This document shows, one piece after another, positions 17,373 through 26,749 of a stretch of DNA of 64,000 nucleotides (within the stretch, counting starts at the first letter, position 1; each line of letters begins with the position of its first letter). The notes beneath the pieces are model-generated. The model saw only the letters and a list, made by a program, of their open reading frames with translations, was not told where the DNA came from and did not search any database. Source of the DNA: Bacteroidaceae bacterium (GTDB lineage Bacteria > Bacteroidota > Bacteroidia > Bacteroidales > Bacteroidaceae); contig JAGCPY010000089.1 of NCBI GenBank assembly GCA_017965425.1, forward strand, positions 58,001-122,000, in the 5' to 3' direction. The position numbers were made by a program, and so were the translations under genes.

Positions 17373-17621
17373 ATGGAACGAAAAGAAATAATCAATCAGT
17401 TGAATGGCATCTTTGCCGATGTCCTGGACTTGGACGAGGTCAACCTGACGGGCGCTACGACCGCCGACGACATCGAGGAATGGGACTCGCTGTCGCACAT
17501 CCAGCTCATCGTGGCCGTGGAAGACGCGTTTGACATCAAGTTCTCTTCGCTGGAAATCATGAAGTGGGCCAATGTCGGCCAAATGGTTGATTCCATAGAG
17601 CGGCTGACGTCCCAAGCATAG
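17373..17621 (+). CDS. Acyl carrier protein
   Basis: 82 residues. The phosphopantetheine attachment site is Ser39 in EEWDSLSHIQLIVAVED, the usual DSL motif. The rest fits the four-helix ACP fold. It is not the fatty-acid ACP, which sits with fab genes elsewhere in most Bacteroidota; its position between the FkbH-like and MBOAT genes (5 and 3 base gaps) marks it as a dedicated carrier for this cassette. Confidence 0.93.
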   Translation: MERKEIINQLNGIFADVLDLDEVNLTGATTADDIEEWDSLSHIQLIVAVEDAFDIKFSSLEIMKWANVGQMVDSIERLTSQA

Positions 17622-17624
17622 CGA

Positions 17625-19073
17625 ATGGTTGTCAACAGCATCAACTTCTGGCTTTTCTTTGCCATCGTGCTCATCCCCTATTTCCTTTTCTTTAAGAGGA
17701 AAGAGGGGCAGAACCTTTGGCTCTTGGCGGCCTCATACATCTTCTATGGCTGGGCCGATTGGAAAATCCTGCCGTTGCTTGTGGCCGTGACGGGTGTTTT
17801 CTATGCACTCGGTCTTGCCATCGAACGTCATAACCATTCACGTCCACGCCTTGCCTCGCAGCTGACCACCGTGGGTGTTGTTTTGGGCATCGGCATCCTG
17901 TTCTACTTCAAATACTTCGGCTTCTTCGTGGAGGAGATGTCTGCGCTCTTTGCCGCCTTTGGCCTTCCACACTGTTCACGCACGTTGAACATCGTCATGC
18001 CCATCGGCATCAGCTTCTTCACCTTCAAGCTCATGGGCTATGTCATCGAGGTTCATCGTGAAAGCATCCGTCCAACCCGCGACGTTGTTGAGTTCGCAAC
18101 GTTTATTGCCTTCTTTCCCACCATCCTATCGGGGCCTATTGACCGTGCCTCGACGTTCCTTCCTCAGTTAGGCCAGCGTCGGCGTTTCAGCGAGAGCGAC
18201 TTCACGGAAGGACTGAAGCGTGTGCTCTGGGGCATGTTCCTGAAGATGTGCATCGCCGATGTCATCTCGCCCTGGACAGATGCCGTATTCGGCAACTATG
18301 CCCACCACAATGCCACGACGATTCTTGTTGCCGCCGTTCTCTATTTGTTGCAGCTCTATACCGATTTCTGCGGTTTCTCCGAGATGGCCATTGGTGTGGC
18401 GCAGGTCATGGGGCTGCGCGTGGCAGAGAATTTCAACCGTCCTTTCATGGCCAAGAACGTGGCCGAGTACTGGCGTCGTTGGCATATCTCGCTGACAACG
18501 TGGATTACCGACTACGTCTTTATGCCGCTCAACGTCGGCTTGCGCCATTGGGGGAAGTGGGGTTTGTATGTTGCCACGTTGGTGAACCTCGTTGTCATCG
18601 GCATCTGGCACGGTGCAAATTGGACCTATTTCTGGTTCGGTGTCTATCACGGACTCCTTCTTGTTGCCACGACCGCCCTTGACAAGCCGCGCAAGCGTTT
18701 CGAGAAGAGGCACCGTCTGAAAGACAACGAACTGTATGCTTGGAGCCGCCGCCTGCTGACGTTCACATTATTTGCCTTTGGCTCCGTCCTTTTCCGTTCC
18801 GCCTCTGTGCATGATTTCCTTGGCACGCTGTCCCGCATTCCTCATGGCTTTGGCCCTCTCTATTCCGAAGAGTTCTCCACCATTGTCGTGTATGCCCTTC
18901 CGTCCATCGCTATTCTGTTTCTGCGAGAGTGGTCGGCAGAGTACCGTCGCAACGTGCATTTCCTTCATGCCCGCCGTACGTGGGTGCGTCTGTTCTCCAT
19001 CGCCTTGCTTATCTGCTATATCCTATACTGCGGCCAGCTCGAAGGCCAATCGTTCATCTATTTCCAGTTCTGA
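17625..19073 (+). CDS. MBOAT family O-acyltransferase (AlgI/DltB-like)
   Basis: 482 residues, about ten membrane helices. Characteristic motifs: FFPTILSGPIDR, FCGFSEMAIGVAQVMGLRVAENFNRPF, YWRRWHISLTTWITDYVF, and IGIWHGANWTYFWFG with catalytic His329 and a second conserved His342 in VYHGLLL. AlgI-like MBOATs move acyl groups across the inner membrane to a periplasmic acceptor such as alginate or teichoic acid. Here the donor is probably the acyl-ACP made by the two upstream genes. The stop overlaps the next ATG by one base. Confidence 0.92.
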   Translation: MVVNSINFWLFFAIVLIPYFLFFKRKEGQNLWLLAASYIFYGWADWKILPLLVAVTGVFYALGLAIERHNHSRPRLASQLTTVGVVLGIGILFYFKYFGFFVEEMSALFAAFGLPHCSRTLNIVMPIGISFFTFKLMGYVIEVHRESIRPTRDVVEFATFIAFFPTILSGPIDRASTFLPQLGQRRRFSESDFTEGLKRVLWGMFLKMCIADVISPWTDAVFGNYAHHNATTILVAAVLYLLQLYTDFCGFSEMAIGVAQVMGLRVAENFNRPFMAKNVAEYWRRWHISLTTWITDYVFMPLNVGLRHWGKWGLYVATLVNLVVIGIWHGANWTYFWFGVYHGLLLVATTALDKPRKRFEKRHRLKDNELYAWSRRLLTFTLFAFGSVLFRSASVHDFLGTLSRIPHGFGPLYSEEFSTIVVYALPSIAILFLREWSAEYRRNVHFLHARRTWVRLFSIALLICYILYCGQLEGQSFIYFQF

Positions 19074-19978
19074 TGAAACAGCTCGTCTTGAAATCGTTAG
19101 CCATCCTCGCCTTGGTCGCTGCCATTGACTTCTGTGTCGGCGCTGTGTCACGGTTCGTCTGTACCCATCTTTCCGACAAGCTCTCTCAGATTGGTACCAT
19201 TCAGCAAACACTGCTCAGGAAAACTGGTGACGTCCTCGTCCTCGGTGCCTCCTGCGCGAAGTACCATTACGATCCTCGCATCCTCAGCGACAGCTTGGGC
19301 CTGAGTGTTCAGAATTGTGGAGTGGCGGGCATGAACATGATCTACAGCGACCTTGTGATGCAAGCCTATCTCGAACGTTGCCACCCCCACTGCGTCGTCA
19401 TCGATGTCTATGGTCAGTTGGACCCAAACGAAGGCCGTTTGTCACGCATCAAGCCCTTCTATGGCATCAGCCGACCCGTCACTGCGTACTTCAACAGCGA
19501 AGTAGGATGGCAGCAACGTTTGAAGCTTTGCAGTCGCCTATACCGTTACAACGGCACGTTGGACCTCTTCCTTCGTCACTTGCTCAACGAGCCCAACACC
19601 ACCAACGGTTTTGCGGCGAAGCCCGCCCTGGTCTCCCGCATGGACACTGTCGTTGTCAGCCATTTGCAGTTGGACACGGCGAAAGTGCGTCATTTCCAGA
19701 ACGTCGTTTCCTTGTGTCGTCGTCACGAGATAGACCTTGTGATGGTGCTTTCTCCTCGTCGTTATCACGACATAGAGCAAGAGGCCTGGATTGTTGAGCA
19801 GTCTCGTCGCTACGGCATCCCACTCATCAATGAACTTCATGAGTCCCTATATTATTCTGAAGACAGTTTGTTTTTTGACGATTCCCATTTGAGCGGTCGT
19901 GGTGCGGCGTTGTTTTCGTGTCGTGTGGCGTCTCAGCTAAAATCCTTTCTTTCAAACTCTCGAAAAGGAACACGATGA
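19073..19978 (+). CDS. SGNH-like periplasmic protein, partner of MBOAT
   Basis: 301 residues. An N-terminal signal anchor (MKQLVLKSLAILALVAAIDF) is followed by an SGNH-type core: VLGASCAKYHYDPRIL carries the GxS nucleophile region, NCGVAGMNM the oxyanion Gly/Asn region, and DDSHLSGRGAALF the DxxH acid-base pair near the C-terminus. This fits AlgJ/AlgX/DltD-like proteins that complete acyl transfer to the polymer in the periplasm. The ATG overlaps the MBOAT stop (TGATG). Similar proteins are usually annotated as hypothetical in Bacteroides. Confidence 0.75.
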   Translation: MKQLVLKSLAILALVAAIDFCVGAVSRFVCTHLSDKLSQIGTIQQTLLRKTGDVLVLGASCAKYHYDPRILSDSLGLSVQNCGVAGMNMIYSDLVMQAYLERCHPHCVVIDVYGQLDPNEGRLSRIKPFYGISRPVTAYFNSEVGWQQRLKLCSRLYRYNGTLDLFLRHLLNEPNTTNGFAAKPALVSRMDTVVVSHLQLDTAKVRHFQNVVSLCRRHEIDLVMVLSPRRYHDIEQEAWIVEQSRRYGIPLINELHESLYYSEDSLFFDDSHLSGRGAALFSCRVASQLKSFLSNSRKGTR

Positions 19979-20859
19979 TGGAAAGGAGCAAAGAAATCCA
20001 GAAAGTCACTCTCGTTGGAGGCGCGGTCAACGTCCTCCTCCTGATATTCAAATTTGTTGCCGGCTTCCTCGCCAACAGTGCAGCCATGATGGCTGATGCT
20101 GTACATTCACTCAGCGACCTCCTCACAGACATCATCGTACTCCTCTTCGTCCACATCAGCGGCAAACCACAGGACAAGTCCCACGATTACGGTCACGGCA
20201 AGTACGAGACACTCGCCATCGCCATCATTGGCCTTGCACTCTTCTTTGTCGCACTCGCACTCCTCTACCAAGGCATCATCAAAATCGCTGCATCCATAAG
20301 TGGGCAGCAATTACCAGCACCAGGAACCATCGCCTTCTATGCTGCACTCCTCTCCATAATCCTCAAGGAAGCCGTCTTTCGATACTCAATCCTCAAGGCA
20401 CGACAGCTCAACTCACAAGCACTCGAAGCCAACGCATGGCACCATCGCAGCGATGCCCTCTCTTCCGTTGCCACTGCCATCGGCATCGCAGGAGCCATCT
20501 TCTTAGGACCAGCCTACACAGTCCTCGACCCACTCGCTTCCGTCATCGTTGCTTTCTTCATCTTAAAAGTCGCTATCAGCCTGTTTCACAATGCCATCGG
20601 AGACCTTATGGAACAGTCACTCCCAGAACATGTCGAAACAGAAATCCTTCAACTCGCTGCTTCCGTTCCTGGCATCTCCACTCCACATGACCTTCGCACA
20701 CGACGCATTGGCAACCACTACGCCATTGAGCTGCATATACTAGTAAATGGTGATATTTCCCTGCGAGAGGCTCATGACAAAGCTTCCCAAGTTGAGGAAA
20801 TCCTTAAACATCGCTATGGCACAGAGACACATGTAGTCGTCCATGTGGAACCAGAATAG
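19975..20859 (+). CDS. Cation diffusion facilitator (CDF) transporter
   Basis: 294 residues. Six predicted membrane helices with AMMADAVHSLSDLLTD (metal-site Asp and His on TM2), DYGHGKYETLAIAIIGLALF and EANAWHHRSDALSSVATAIG (TM5 site), then a cytoplasmic domain with HDLRTRRIGNHYAIELHILV. CDF proteins export Zn2+, Fe2+ or Mn2+ in exchange for protons. It overlaps the SGNH-like gene by 4 bases, so it is co-transcribed with the acylation cassette although no functional link is obvious. The codon use (many CCA, GCA, CTC) looks somewhat different from neighbouring genes. An ATG at 19978 is an alternative start. Confidence 0.92.
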   Translation: MMERSKEIQKVTLVGGAVNVLLLIFKFVAGFLANSAAMMADAVHSLSDLLTDIIVLLFVHISGKPQDKSHDYGHGKYETLAIAIIGLALFFVALALLYQGIIKIAASISGQQLPAPGTIAFYAALLSIILKEAVFRYSILKARQLNSQALEANAWHHRSDALSSVATAIGIAGAIFLGPAYTVLDPLASVIVAFFILKVAISLFHNAIGDLMEQSLPEHVETEILQLAASVPGISTPHDLRTRRIGNHYAIELHILVNGDISLREAHDKASQVEEILKHRYGTETHVVVHVEPE

Positions 20860-21095
20860 CATACACATTACTCCTTCTGCCTCTCCATTCCTCCCATATT
20901 CATATCCTTTTCCAAACGACCGCATCACAATCATCATCTTCGCCATACACACCTAACACCCCCTCCCATCATAGTTTCCTATTTTTCTTTTAGGCAAAAG
21001 AGAATCTTAGTATCTTCAGATGTTAATTTATACTAAATCAAAAGAGGACTTATGAAATAATTCATTTAAAGACATGAGTTTCTCTTTTCTATTAG
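20860..21095. other. Intergenic stretch with no recognised feature
   Basis: The region turns AT-rich after 20990. I see no repeat, stem-loop of note or coding frame here before the promoter at 21096. Confidence 0.5.
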
Positions 21096-21103
21096 TACTT
21101 TTG
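21096..21103 (+). promoter_or_regulatory. -7 promoter element of the secreted-protein pair
   Basis: TACTTTTG, 44 bases before the ATG at 21148. Confidence 0.7.
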
Positions 21104-21147
21104 CCACGTCTTATGGATGTTTTACTATTTTTTGAGAATAAAAGGTA

Positions 21148-21705
21148 ATGAGAAAGATTCTTTTAGTAACGCTTTTATTGCTGGGGGTCGTGTCAGTTGA
21201 TGCTCAGGAGAAGGTGATGAATGTTCAGAAGAAGGACGGTACGCGTAGCGAGGTGCGTGTGGCAGACCTGCAGCAAATCAGTTTCCTGACTGTTGATGAA
21301 GGTGGACAGGGCTTGATCGTCAAGACCTTGGATGGTAAGACGACGGCGGTGCTCTTCGAGATGAATCCCGTCGTGACGATTGATGATGGCAGGCTCCTCG
21401 TTAAGAGCAGTTCGGCAGATGCCGTGGAGTTTGAAATAACAGACATAGCGGAAATACGGTTCGGTGAAGCAGGTGATGCCTCGGCAATCAGTGAATTGAA
21501 AGGATTTGACTGTATATTGCAAGACGGCGGCGTGTTGCTTCGTGGCATTCCCAAGGGTGTAAAGCCTCGGGTGTATTCTCTTGACGGTCGTCGCTTGCGG
21601 TCTCCTCTCGTCCGTGCTGGCGAACTGAGATTGAGTCGTGCAACATTGGGACATGGGATTTTCATCGTCAAGGTTGGTACGTTCTCTACGAAAATAAAGC
21701 TTTAA
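21148..21705 (+). CDS. Secreted protein with T9SS-type C-terminal sorting domain
   Basis: 185 residues. Signal peptide (MRKILLVTLLLLGVVSVDAQ). The mature protein contains two repeats of a beta module of the form DGTRSEVRVADLQQISF and SADAVEFEITDIAEIRF. The end reads VYSLDGRRLRSPLV, then GIFIVKVGTFSTKIKL, which fits the type A T9SS sorting domain. No enzymatic domain is present. It precedes the GxGYxYP gene by 31 bases, and that protein starts with a similar module (NGAVVRTEVNEVEKISF), so the two may work together on the surface. Function unknown. Confidence 0.75.
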   Translation: MRKILLVTLLLLGVVSVDAQEKVMNVQKKDGTRSEVRVADLQQISFLTVDEGGQGLIVKTLDGKTTAVLFEMNPVVTIDDGRLLVKSSSADAVEFEITDIAEIRFGEAGDASAISELKGFDCILQDGGVLLRGIPKGVKPRVYSLDGRRLRSPLVRAGELRLSRATLGHGIFIVKVGTFSTKIKL

Positions 21706-21736
21706 TACTCCATTCACTTAACACAAGCCGAACAAG

Positions 21737-23896
21737 ATGAAAAAGATATTCCTTTTGGTAACAGCCCTCTTAGGCGTAGCACCGCTGATTGCTCAACAGT
21801 CCACCACGATGATGACGCAGCTGGCGAATGGTGCTGTTGTGCGTACAGAAGTGAATGAGGTGGAAAAGATATCATTTGTTGATACGTTGTACCATCTCAA
21901 CAGTAGCGGTGATCGCATCTTGGAAGCCAATGAGCTATTCTGGCCAGAGGATCGTTTGATTCCTTTCTTCCTCCCTCCCGCCAACATTGTCAGGTCGCTG
22001 GATATGAGTGCCGCTTCGCTCAGTGACGAAGAACGTATCATGTTCTGCACATTGCAAGGAATAGTGAATCGTACACGTCCACGAATCCTCCTCTACAATC
22101 ATAACGAAGAACCTCAAAGCACGTGGCCAACCGCTCATGGCATCCGAACGAGTGCCATCTCCACCTCTAAGCCGTATGAGATGGTGAAATTGTTTCAGGA
22201 GGAGATAAAAGGTTTGGTGCTTTACAGCAACAAGCTGTGTGACCATTATTCCAACCTGGCCGTCACTATTGCGGGGCTGGACGGCCTGCTGCCGGTCACT
22301 GCTGCTATCAGGTCGAAGCTGGTGGCGAACGGAATGGACTTTCCCGTTGTAGAAGACTTGACTCCGTTGACGATGTCCACCGCCTTGGAGGTCTATACCT
22401 ATCTTTATAATAACTATTGGAGCCGTTGCAACCACCGCTTGCTTATTAGCCTGCGCCCGACGATACCATACGTTCATGACATTGGTGCTGCTTGCGGTTC
22501 GGCCTGTGTATGGCTGGACCCGCGTAACACGGGCGAGCACCGGTTGCTTGACAAGCTGTTGAAGGATATGACTCCTGGTCGGGACATCGTGTTGGGCTGG
22601 TATCCAGAGGAACGTTCTGGTGTCGGTGAAGCGACGAAGTATGGTTTGTCAACTGTTCCTGCTGACTTTTTTGAGAACACCACTGTCTATTCAGCAGTGA
22701 ACAAAGCAATCAAGATACCAACAGTCCCTAAGCGTCCGAAACTGGAGAACAAGGTCTATGCAGCGGTTTATATCAGTGACGGCGACAATATCCAGTACTG
22801 CCAACATGCGATGGCGAAGATATTTGATCAGTCTGGTCGCAGCAAGATGGCCTTGAACTGGACCGTCAGCCCATCCTTGGCAGACTTTGCGCCGATGATG
22901 TTGAACTATTATTACGGCAAGGCGTCGAGGAATGATTGTTTTGTGAGCGGCCCGTCGGGCTTGGGTTATGCGATGCCATACGATGCTCACAACACGCGTT
23001 ATTATGCCAGTGCGACTTCGAGCCAGGTGATTATTCCTTACACTCAACTGACGGAGCGGTACCTGGAAAAATCCGGTCTGCGTGTCATCACGATTTGGGA
23101 CGATGTCAGCCCGGCACAGCGTGCGGCCTACGCAGAAAACTGTCCTTACCTTTATGGGTTGACGATTAACGATTGGGAGCGTCAGGCAGGTCGCCTGACG
23201 ACGCGTGTGCAGTCGGACTGGTTGCCGATTGCTGTTCAATATCCGTGCTATGCGAACGGCGTGGATGTCATCACGGATTTCTTCAACCGCGATGTGAAAG
23301 ACTTTAAAGGTAAGGAGCCGATGTTTGTAATGGGTCAGGCGACAGTTTGGGATGCGGGTCCAGACAAGCTGGTTGCTTTAAGAGAGAAGCTTGACGCGCT
23401 GTCTCCGGGTAATGTGAATATTGTTCGTGCCGACCACTGGTTCAGCTACTACAACGAGGCTCACCATTTGCCATTCAATTTGACGATGTTGGAGGAGATG
23501 GCAATCACTTCTTCAGCGACGACGTCGAGCGCAGTGGTGAAGATGGCGGCCAACGGTTCGCCGTCGCAGGGCTATATGTGGATTTCAAAAAACAATGACG
23601 GGACAGGATGGGTGCAGATGGACTTCAAGGAGCCTTATCAGATGAGCCGTTACGTGGTTCGCCATGCAGAGGCAGGCGGTTTGGATGCTACATTGAACAA
23701 CCGTGACTTCACGATTGAGACGAGCCTCGATGGCGAGCAGTGGACAACGGTAGGTTCTTACAGCGGCAACGTGTCTGCTGTGACGGAGGCGAAGTTTACT
23801 CCCGTCGAAGCTCGGTATGTGCGTGTGAATGTGACGAGGGGCGGCGCAGACGGATACGTGCGCATCGGCGACATCGAGGTTTACGGTGCACATTAG
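21737..23896 (+). CDS. GxGYxYP-family putative glycosidase with discoidin (F5/8 C) domain
   Basis: 719 residues. Signal peptide ending in PLIAQ, then the short module ending EVEKISFVD. The GxGYxYP N- and C-terminal domains cover about 70-580; the eponymous motif appears as SGLGYAMPYD, with Met where Tyr is usual. YISDGDNIQY and GYDVS-like blocks are also present. Residues about 590-719 form an F5/8 type C carbohydrate-binding domain (GWVQMDFKEPYQMSRYVVR and ARYVRVNVTRG). The family is predicted to cleave glycans but is poorly characterised. No T9SS sorting domain is seen at its end. Confidence 0.82.
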   Translation: MKKIFLLVTALLGVAPLIAQQSTTMMTQLANGAVVRTEVNEVEKISFVDTLYHLNSSGDRILEANELFWPEDRLIPFFLPPANIVRSLDMSAASLSDEERIMFCTLQGIVNRTRPRILLYNHNEEPQSTWPTAHGIRTSAISTSKPYEMVKLFQEEIKGLVLYSNKLCDHYSNLAVTIAGLDGLLPVTAAIRSKLVANGMDFPVVEDLTPLTMSTALEVYTYLYNNYWSRCNHRLLISLRPTIPYVHDIGAACGSACVWLDPRNTGEHRLLDKLLKDMTPGRDIVLGWYPEERSGVGEATKYGLSTVPADFFENTTVYSAVNKAIKIPTVPKRPKLENKVYAAVYISDGDNIQYCQHAMAKIFDQSGRSKMALNWTVSPSLADFAPMMLNYYYGKASRNDCFVSGPSGLGYAMPYDAHNTRYYASATSSQVIIPYTQLTERYLEKSGLRVITIWDDVSPAQRAAYAENCPYLYGLTINDWERQAGRLTTRVQSDWLPIAVQYPCYANGVDVITDFFNRDVKDFKGKEPMFVMGQATVWDAGPDKLVALREKLDALSPGNVNIVRADHWFSYYNEAHHLPFNLTMLEEMAITSSATTSSAVVKMAANGSPSQGYMWISKNNDGTGWVQMDFKEPYQMSRYVVRHAEAGGLDATLNNRDFTIETSLDGEQWTTVGSYSGNVSAVTEAKFTPVEARYVRVNVTRGGADGYVRIGDIEVYGAH

Positions 23897-26409
23897 TTCC
23901 GAGGGCGTTCACGATACTCCTCCTGCGTGATGACTGTGCTATAGCCGCCTACGAGCCGTTCGCCCTTGTGGCGGTCGATGCCTGAATAAGTCAAGCTGGC
24001 ATCTTCGTAACGCTTGAACTTATAGACGGCATCGTTCATCAGAGCTTCGTTGAAGACATTCAGGCTCACCAGCAGTGCGAAGTCCTGCTTCGTCAAGCCT
24101 GTCACACGCTCGAACAATTTGGGTTCCAGTTGCAGTATCACATCCTTCAGCGAGTATTCGCGATAGTCCGTGAGGTACATGAAGATAGGTATGCGCGTGG
24201 CAAACTTCATCAGCTTCTCCTGAATCTGCCGGCGCTTGCTCTTGATCTCCTTCTCCGCGTCCGAGAGCTGCTTCTTCTCCCGTGCCGAGAGACCGTCCTC
24301 GTTTTCCTTGCGCTTTTTCTTGATGGCGTCCGTCTTGTTGATGATGGTCTCGATATCCTGATTCAGCGAGCGGAAACCTTCAATCTTCATCAGTGCTGCC
24401 ATCGCTTCGTGGTTGTTCATCAGCCGTTGGAGCGTGAAGTTGTCCACGTTCACCAGCAGAGCGCTCTCCCAACGGCGTGCCAGCAGCGTTGCCGACGTGT
24501 TGTTCATCGCCATATCCAGCACATCGCTGGCCGACAGCTGCTTCATCACTCCGTTCTCATAGCATAGCACGGGCAGGAAGTGGATGAAGTCGTCCACGCA
24601 TTTCTCGGGGTTCCCTTCCTCCACATTCAGCTGGCATGAGTATTCCGAGACCTTGCGCAGCGCCCGGTTGGGCGCAAAGTCGAAGACATAGCACACCTTC
24701 TTCAGGATCTCCACCTGATTGGGATGCAGTCCGTCTCGGTTGGTGATGGTCCAAGGTGACTGCACGCGGAACGCCGATTGGAAATAGGTCTCCGGTGACG
24801 AAGTGTCGCGCAGCATGAAGATACCTGTCCACGGCCGAACGGTCACGCCCGTTGTCAGCTTGCCGCAGGTCAGGGTGATGGTCTTGCAATGCAGCGGGTC
24901 GGGGTTGGCCATCGCTTTCTCTACGGGCGGCAGGGCCTGCTGACCGATGCCCGCCTGCGTTCCCGCGCAGACGATGACGCGATAGTCGTGATAGAACGTG
25001 TTCTGCAGTTCCGTTAGCAGGTTCCGCATGGCGAAGCAGGCGGCCACGTTGGGCAGGAACCACAGCGTATGGTTCATGTTCGAGTACAGGTCGCCGTTCA
25101 GGAAAGGCAGTGGCGGTTTTCGGTTGCCCGCCTTCAGGTCGTTGACGGATGTCGGCAAGTACTGTCCTCGCAGCATGTCCAGCCATTTCTGCACCTCGTC
25201 GTGATGCTTGAAGATGGCCGCGTCGCCCTTTCCCTCGGCCTCGAAGAAGGAGTTCAGGTCAAACTCGTCGAACTCGCCTTCCTCCGCCACACGCGTGATC
25301 TCCGCAGGCAGCTGATAGGTCAGCAGCACCATCTTCGGCAGGGCGGCGTAGGGGTTGCCAGGCTTGTCGCCCCAACGCTCCTTCTCGCGTTGTTCATCGC
25401 TGTAGGTCCAGTTGTAGATCTGTTCCTCGATGAATTCTCCCGAGGCGATGGCGCGGAAAGGCGTGCCCGAAAGATAAAGGTAGTGGTTGGAGGTTATCGG
25501 TATCAGGTCTTCATCGAAGTAGTCGGGGTTCTCTATCTCGCCGCCCAAGTCCTCGCTGGCGCCAATCAATTCCTTGGCATTCTCGCGCCAGGCGCCATAA
25601 TGGTATTCGTCCAGCACGATGCAGTCCCAGTTGAACTCCCTGGCCCACTCGTGTTTCAGCTTCATGCCACCGCTGGCCGTGTTCTTTCCGAGGAAGTCCT
25701 GGAAGGAGCCGAAGACAACCATGGGTCGCCGCTTGTCGGCGTGCTCGAACTGATAGTCTATCGTGGCTTCCGCGTTGCGTGCGATGAACTGCCAGCCCTC
25801 GAAATCCACGTGCGTCATCAGGTCTTCTTCCCACGCCTGCGCTACGGCAGGCTTGAACGTGAGCACCAGCACGCGCGTCCATCCCATGCGCTTGGCCAGC
25901 TGATAGGTGGTGAAGGTCTTTCCGAAACGCATTTTGCAGTTCCATAGGAAGTGGGGCGTGCGCCCCTGTTCCTTGGCATAGCTCTCGAAGTAGCTGGCCG
26001 TCTTCTCTACAGCCGCCGCCTGCTCATCGCGCATACCGAATGTTTTGTCGCGATGCCAGGCCATATCCTGCCGCTGCCTCACGGCCACCACGGCTGCGCG
26101 CACCTGTTGCGGCGTGCAGCGGTACCATTCACCCTCCACGTGCCGGCATCCCATCTTCACCAGCGCACGATGCACATCGTGGTCGAGGAACACGGTGCCG
26201 TCCTCGCGCATGGCGCTCTCTTCGACCAGAATCCTGTAGGGCGGCTCGCCCGGACGGACGATGTTATACTGCTGGCGCACACGTTCCGGCACGCCGATTG
26301 TGGTATAGCCCACCTTCAGCATCCCTTTCAGGTTAGGGTCATACTTGTCCTCGTAGGCATAAATCTTCGGAGCTGACTCCGACTTCCGTGGGAAATAGTT
26401 TGTTGCCAT
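23893..26409 (-). CDS. GIY-YIG (T5orf172-like) nuclease fused to SF2 helicase, restriction subunit
   Basis: 838 residues. The N-terminus (about 15-110) matches T5orf172/GIY-YIG: IYAYEDKYDPN, LKVGYTT, PERVRQQY and LDHDVHRAL. The SF2 core follows with Walker A CKMRFGKTFT, Walker B CIVLDEYHYGAW, motif III LSGTPFRA and motif VI FQSAFRVQSPW. The remaining C-terminal 240 residues are helical with a Lys/Glu-rich coil near 690-730. It is the only nuclease candidate beside the two methyltransferase genes, so it probably translocates DNA and cuts unmethylated sites. It lies 55 bases after the toxin gene, probably on that transcript. Confidence 0.85.
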   Translation of the reverse strand: MATNYFPRKSESAPKIYAYEDKYDPNLKGMLKVGYTTIGVPERVRQQYNIVRPGEPPYRILVEESAMREDGTVFLDHDVHRALVKMGCRHVEGEWYRCTPQQVRAAVVAVRQRQDMAWHRDKTFGMRDEQAAAVEKTASYFESYAKEQGRTPHFLWNCKMRFGKTFTTYQLAKRMGWTRVLVLTFKPAVAQAWEEDLMTHVDFEGWQFIARNAEATIDYQFEHADKRRPMVVFGSFQDFLGKNTASGGMKLKHEWAREFNWDCIVLDEYHYGAWRENAKELIGASEDLGGEIENPDYFDEDLIPITSNHYLYLSGTPFRAIASGEFIEEQIYNWTYSDEQREKERWGDKPGNPYAALPKMVLLTYQLPAEITRVAEEGEFDEFDLNSFFEAEGKGDAAIFKHHDEVQKWLDMLRGQYLPTSVNDLKAGNRKPPLPFLNGDLYSNMNHTLWFLPNVAACFAMRNLLTELQNTFYHDYRVIVCAGTQAGIGQQALPPVEKAMANPDPLHCKTITLTCGKLTTGVTVRPWTGIFMLRDTSSPETYFQSAFRVQSPWTITNRDGLHPNQVEILKKVCYVFDFAPNRALRKVSEYSCQLNVEEGNPEKCVDDFIHFLPVLCYENGVMKQLSASDVLDMAMNNTSATLLARRWESALLVNVDNFTLQRLMNNHEAMAALMKIEGFRSLNQDIETIINKTDAIKKKRKENEDGLSAREKKQLSDAEKEIKSKRRQIQEKLMKFATRIPIFMYLTDYREYSLKDVILQLEPKLFERVTGLTKQDFALLVSLNVFNEALMNDAVYKFKRYEDASLTYSGIDRHKGERLVGGYSTVITQEEYRERPRN

Positions 26410-26464
26410 AACTCGTTTCTTTTTATGGTTATGGCACTCAGAATGACAGAGCAGAAAAAGGGAA

Positions 26465-26749
26465 CTATTCGAGCATCATCGTGAATTTGAGACTGATGAT
26501 AACAACAGTCTTGTCGTCATATCCATAGACGATGCGGCATTTGGGATGTGTCAGCACGGAACGAACATTCTTACCGCCATGTGTTGACTTCTCTCTTTGC
26601 CCAATATCTGGCATTTGGGCAATTTGGTCAATAGCTTTGTCTATATTGGCATTAAAGGTGCGTGCAAAATCCAAGCCTCTGATATCCGCCAACCACTTTT
26701 CTTGTTGTTGGCGTTGAGACGTTGCTCGTTTAGACCAGATTACGCGCAT
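26465..26749 (-). CDS. RelE/ParE-family toxin
   Basis: 94 residues from MRVIWSKRATSQ. The layout is a short strand, two helices (QEKWLADIRGLDFARTFNAN), then beta strands with GKNVRSVLTHPKCRIVYGYD and DKTVVIISLKF, a good fit to RelE/ParE toxins that cut ribosome-bound mRNA or inhibit gyrase. The ATG overlaps the upstream gene by 10 bases. A GTG start at 26758 would add three residues. It sits between the methyltransferases and the helicase gene of the restriction system. Confidence 0.82.
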   Translation of the reverse strand: MRVIWSKRATSQRQQQEKWLADIRGLDFARTFNANIDKAIDQIAQMPDIGQREKSTHGGKNVRSVLTHPKCRIVYGYDDKTVVIISLKFTMMLE

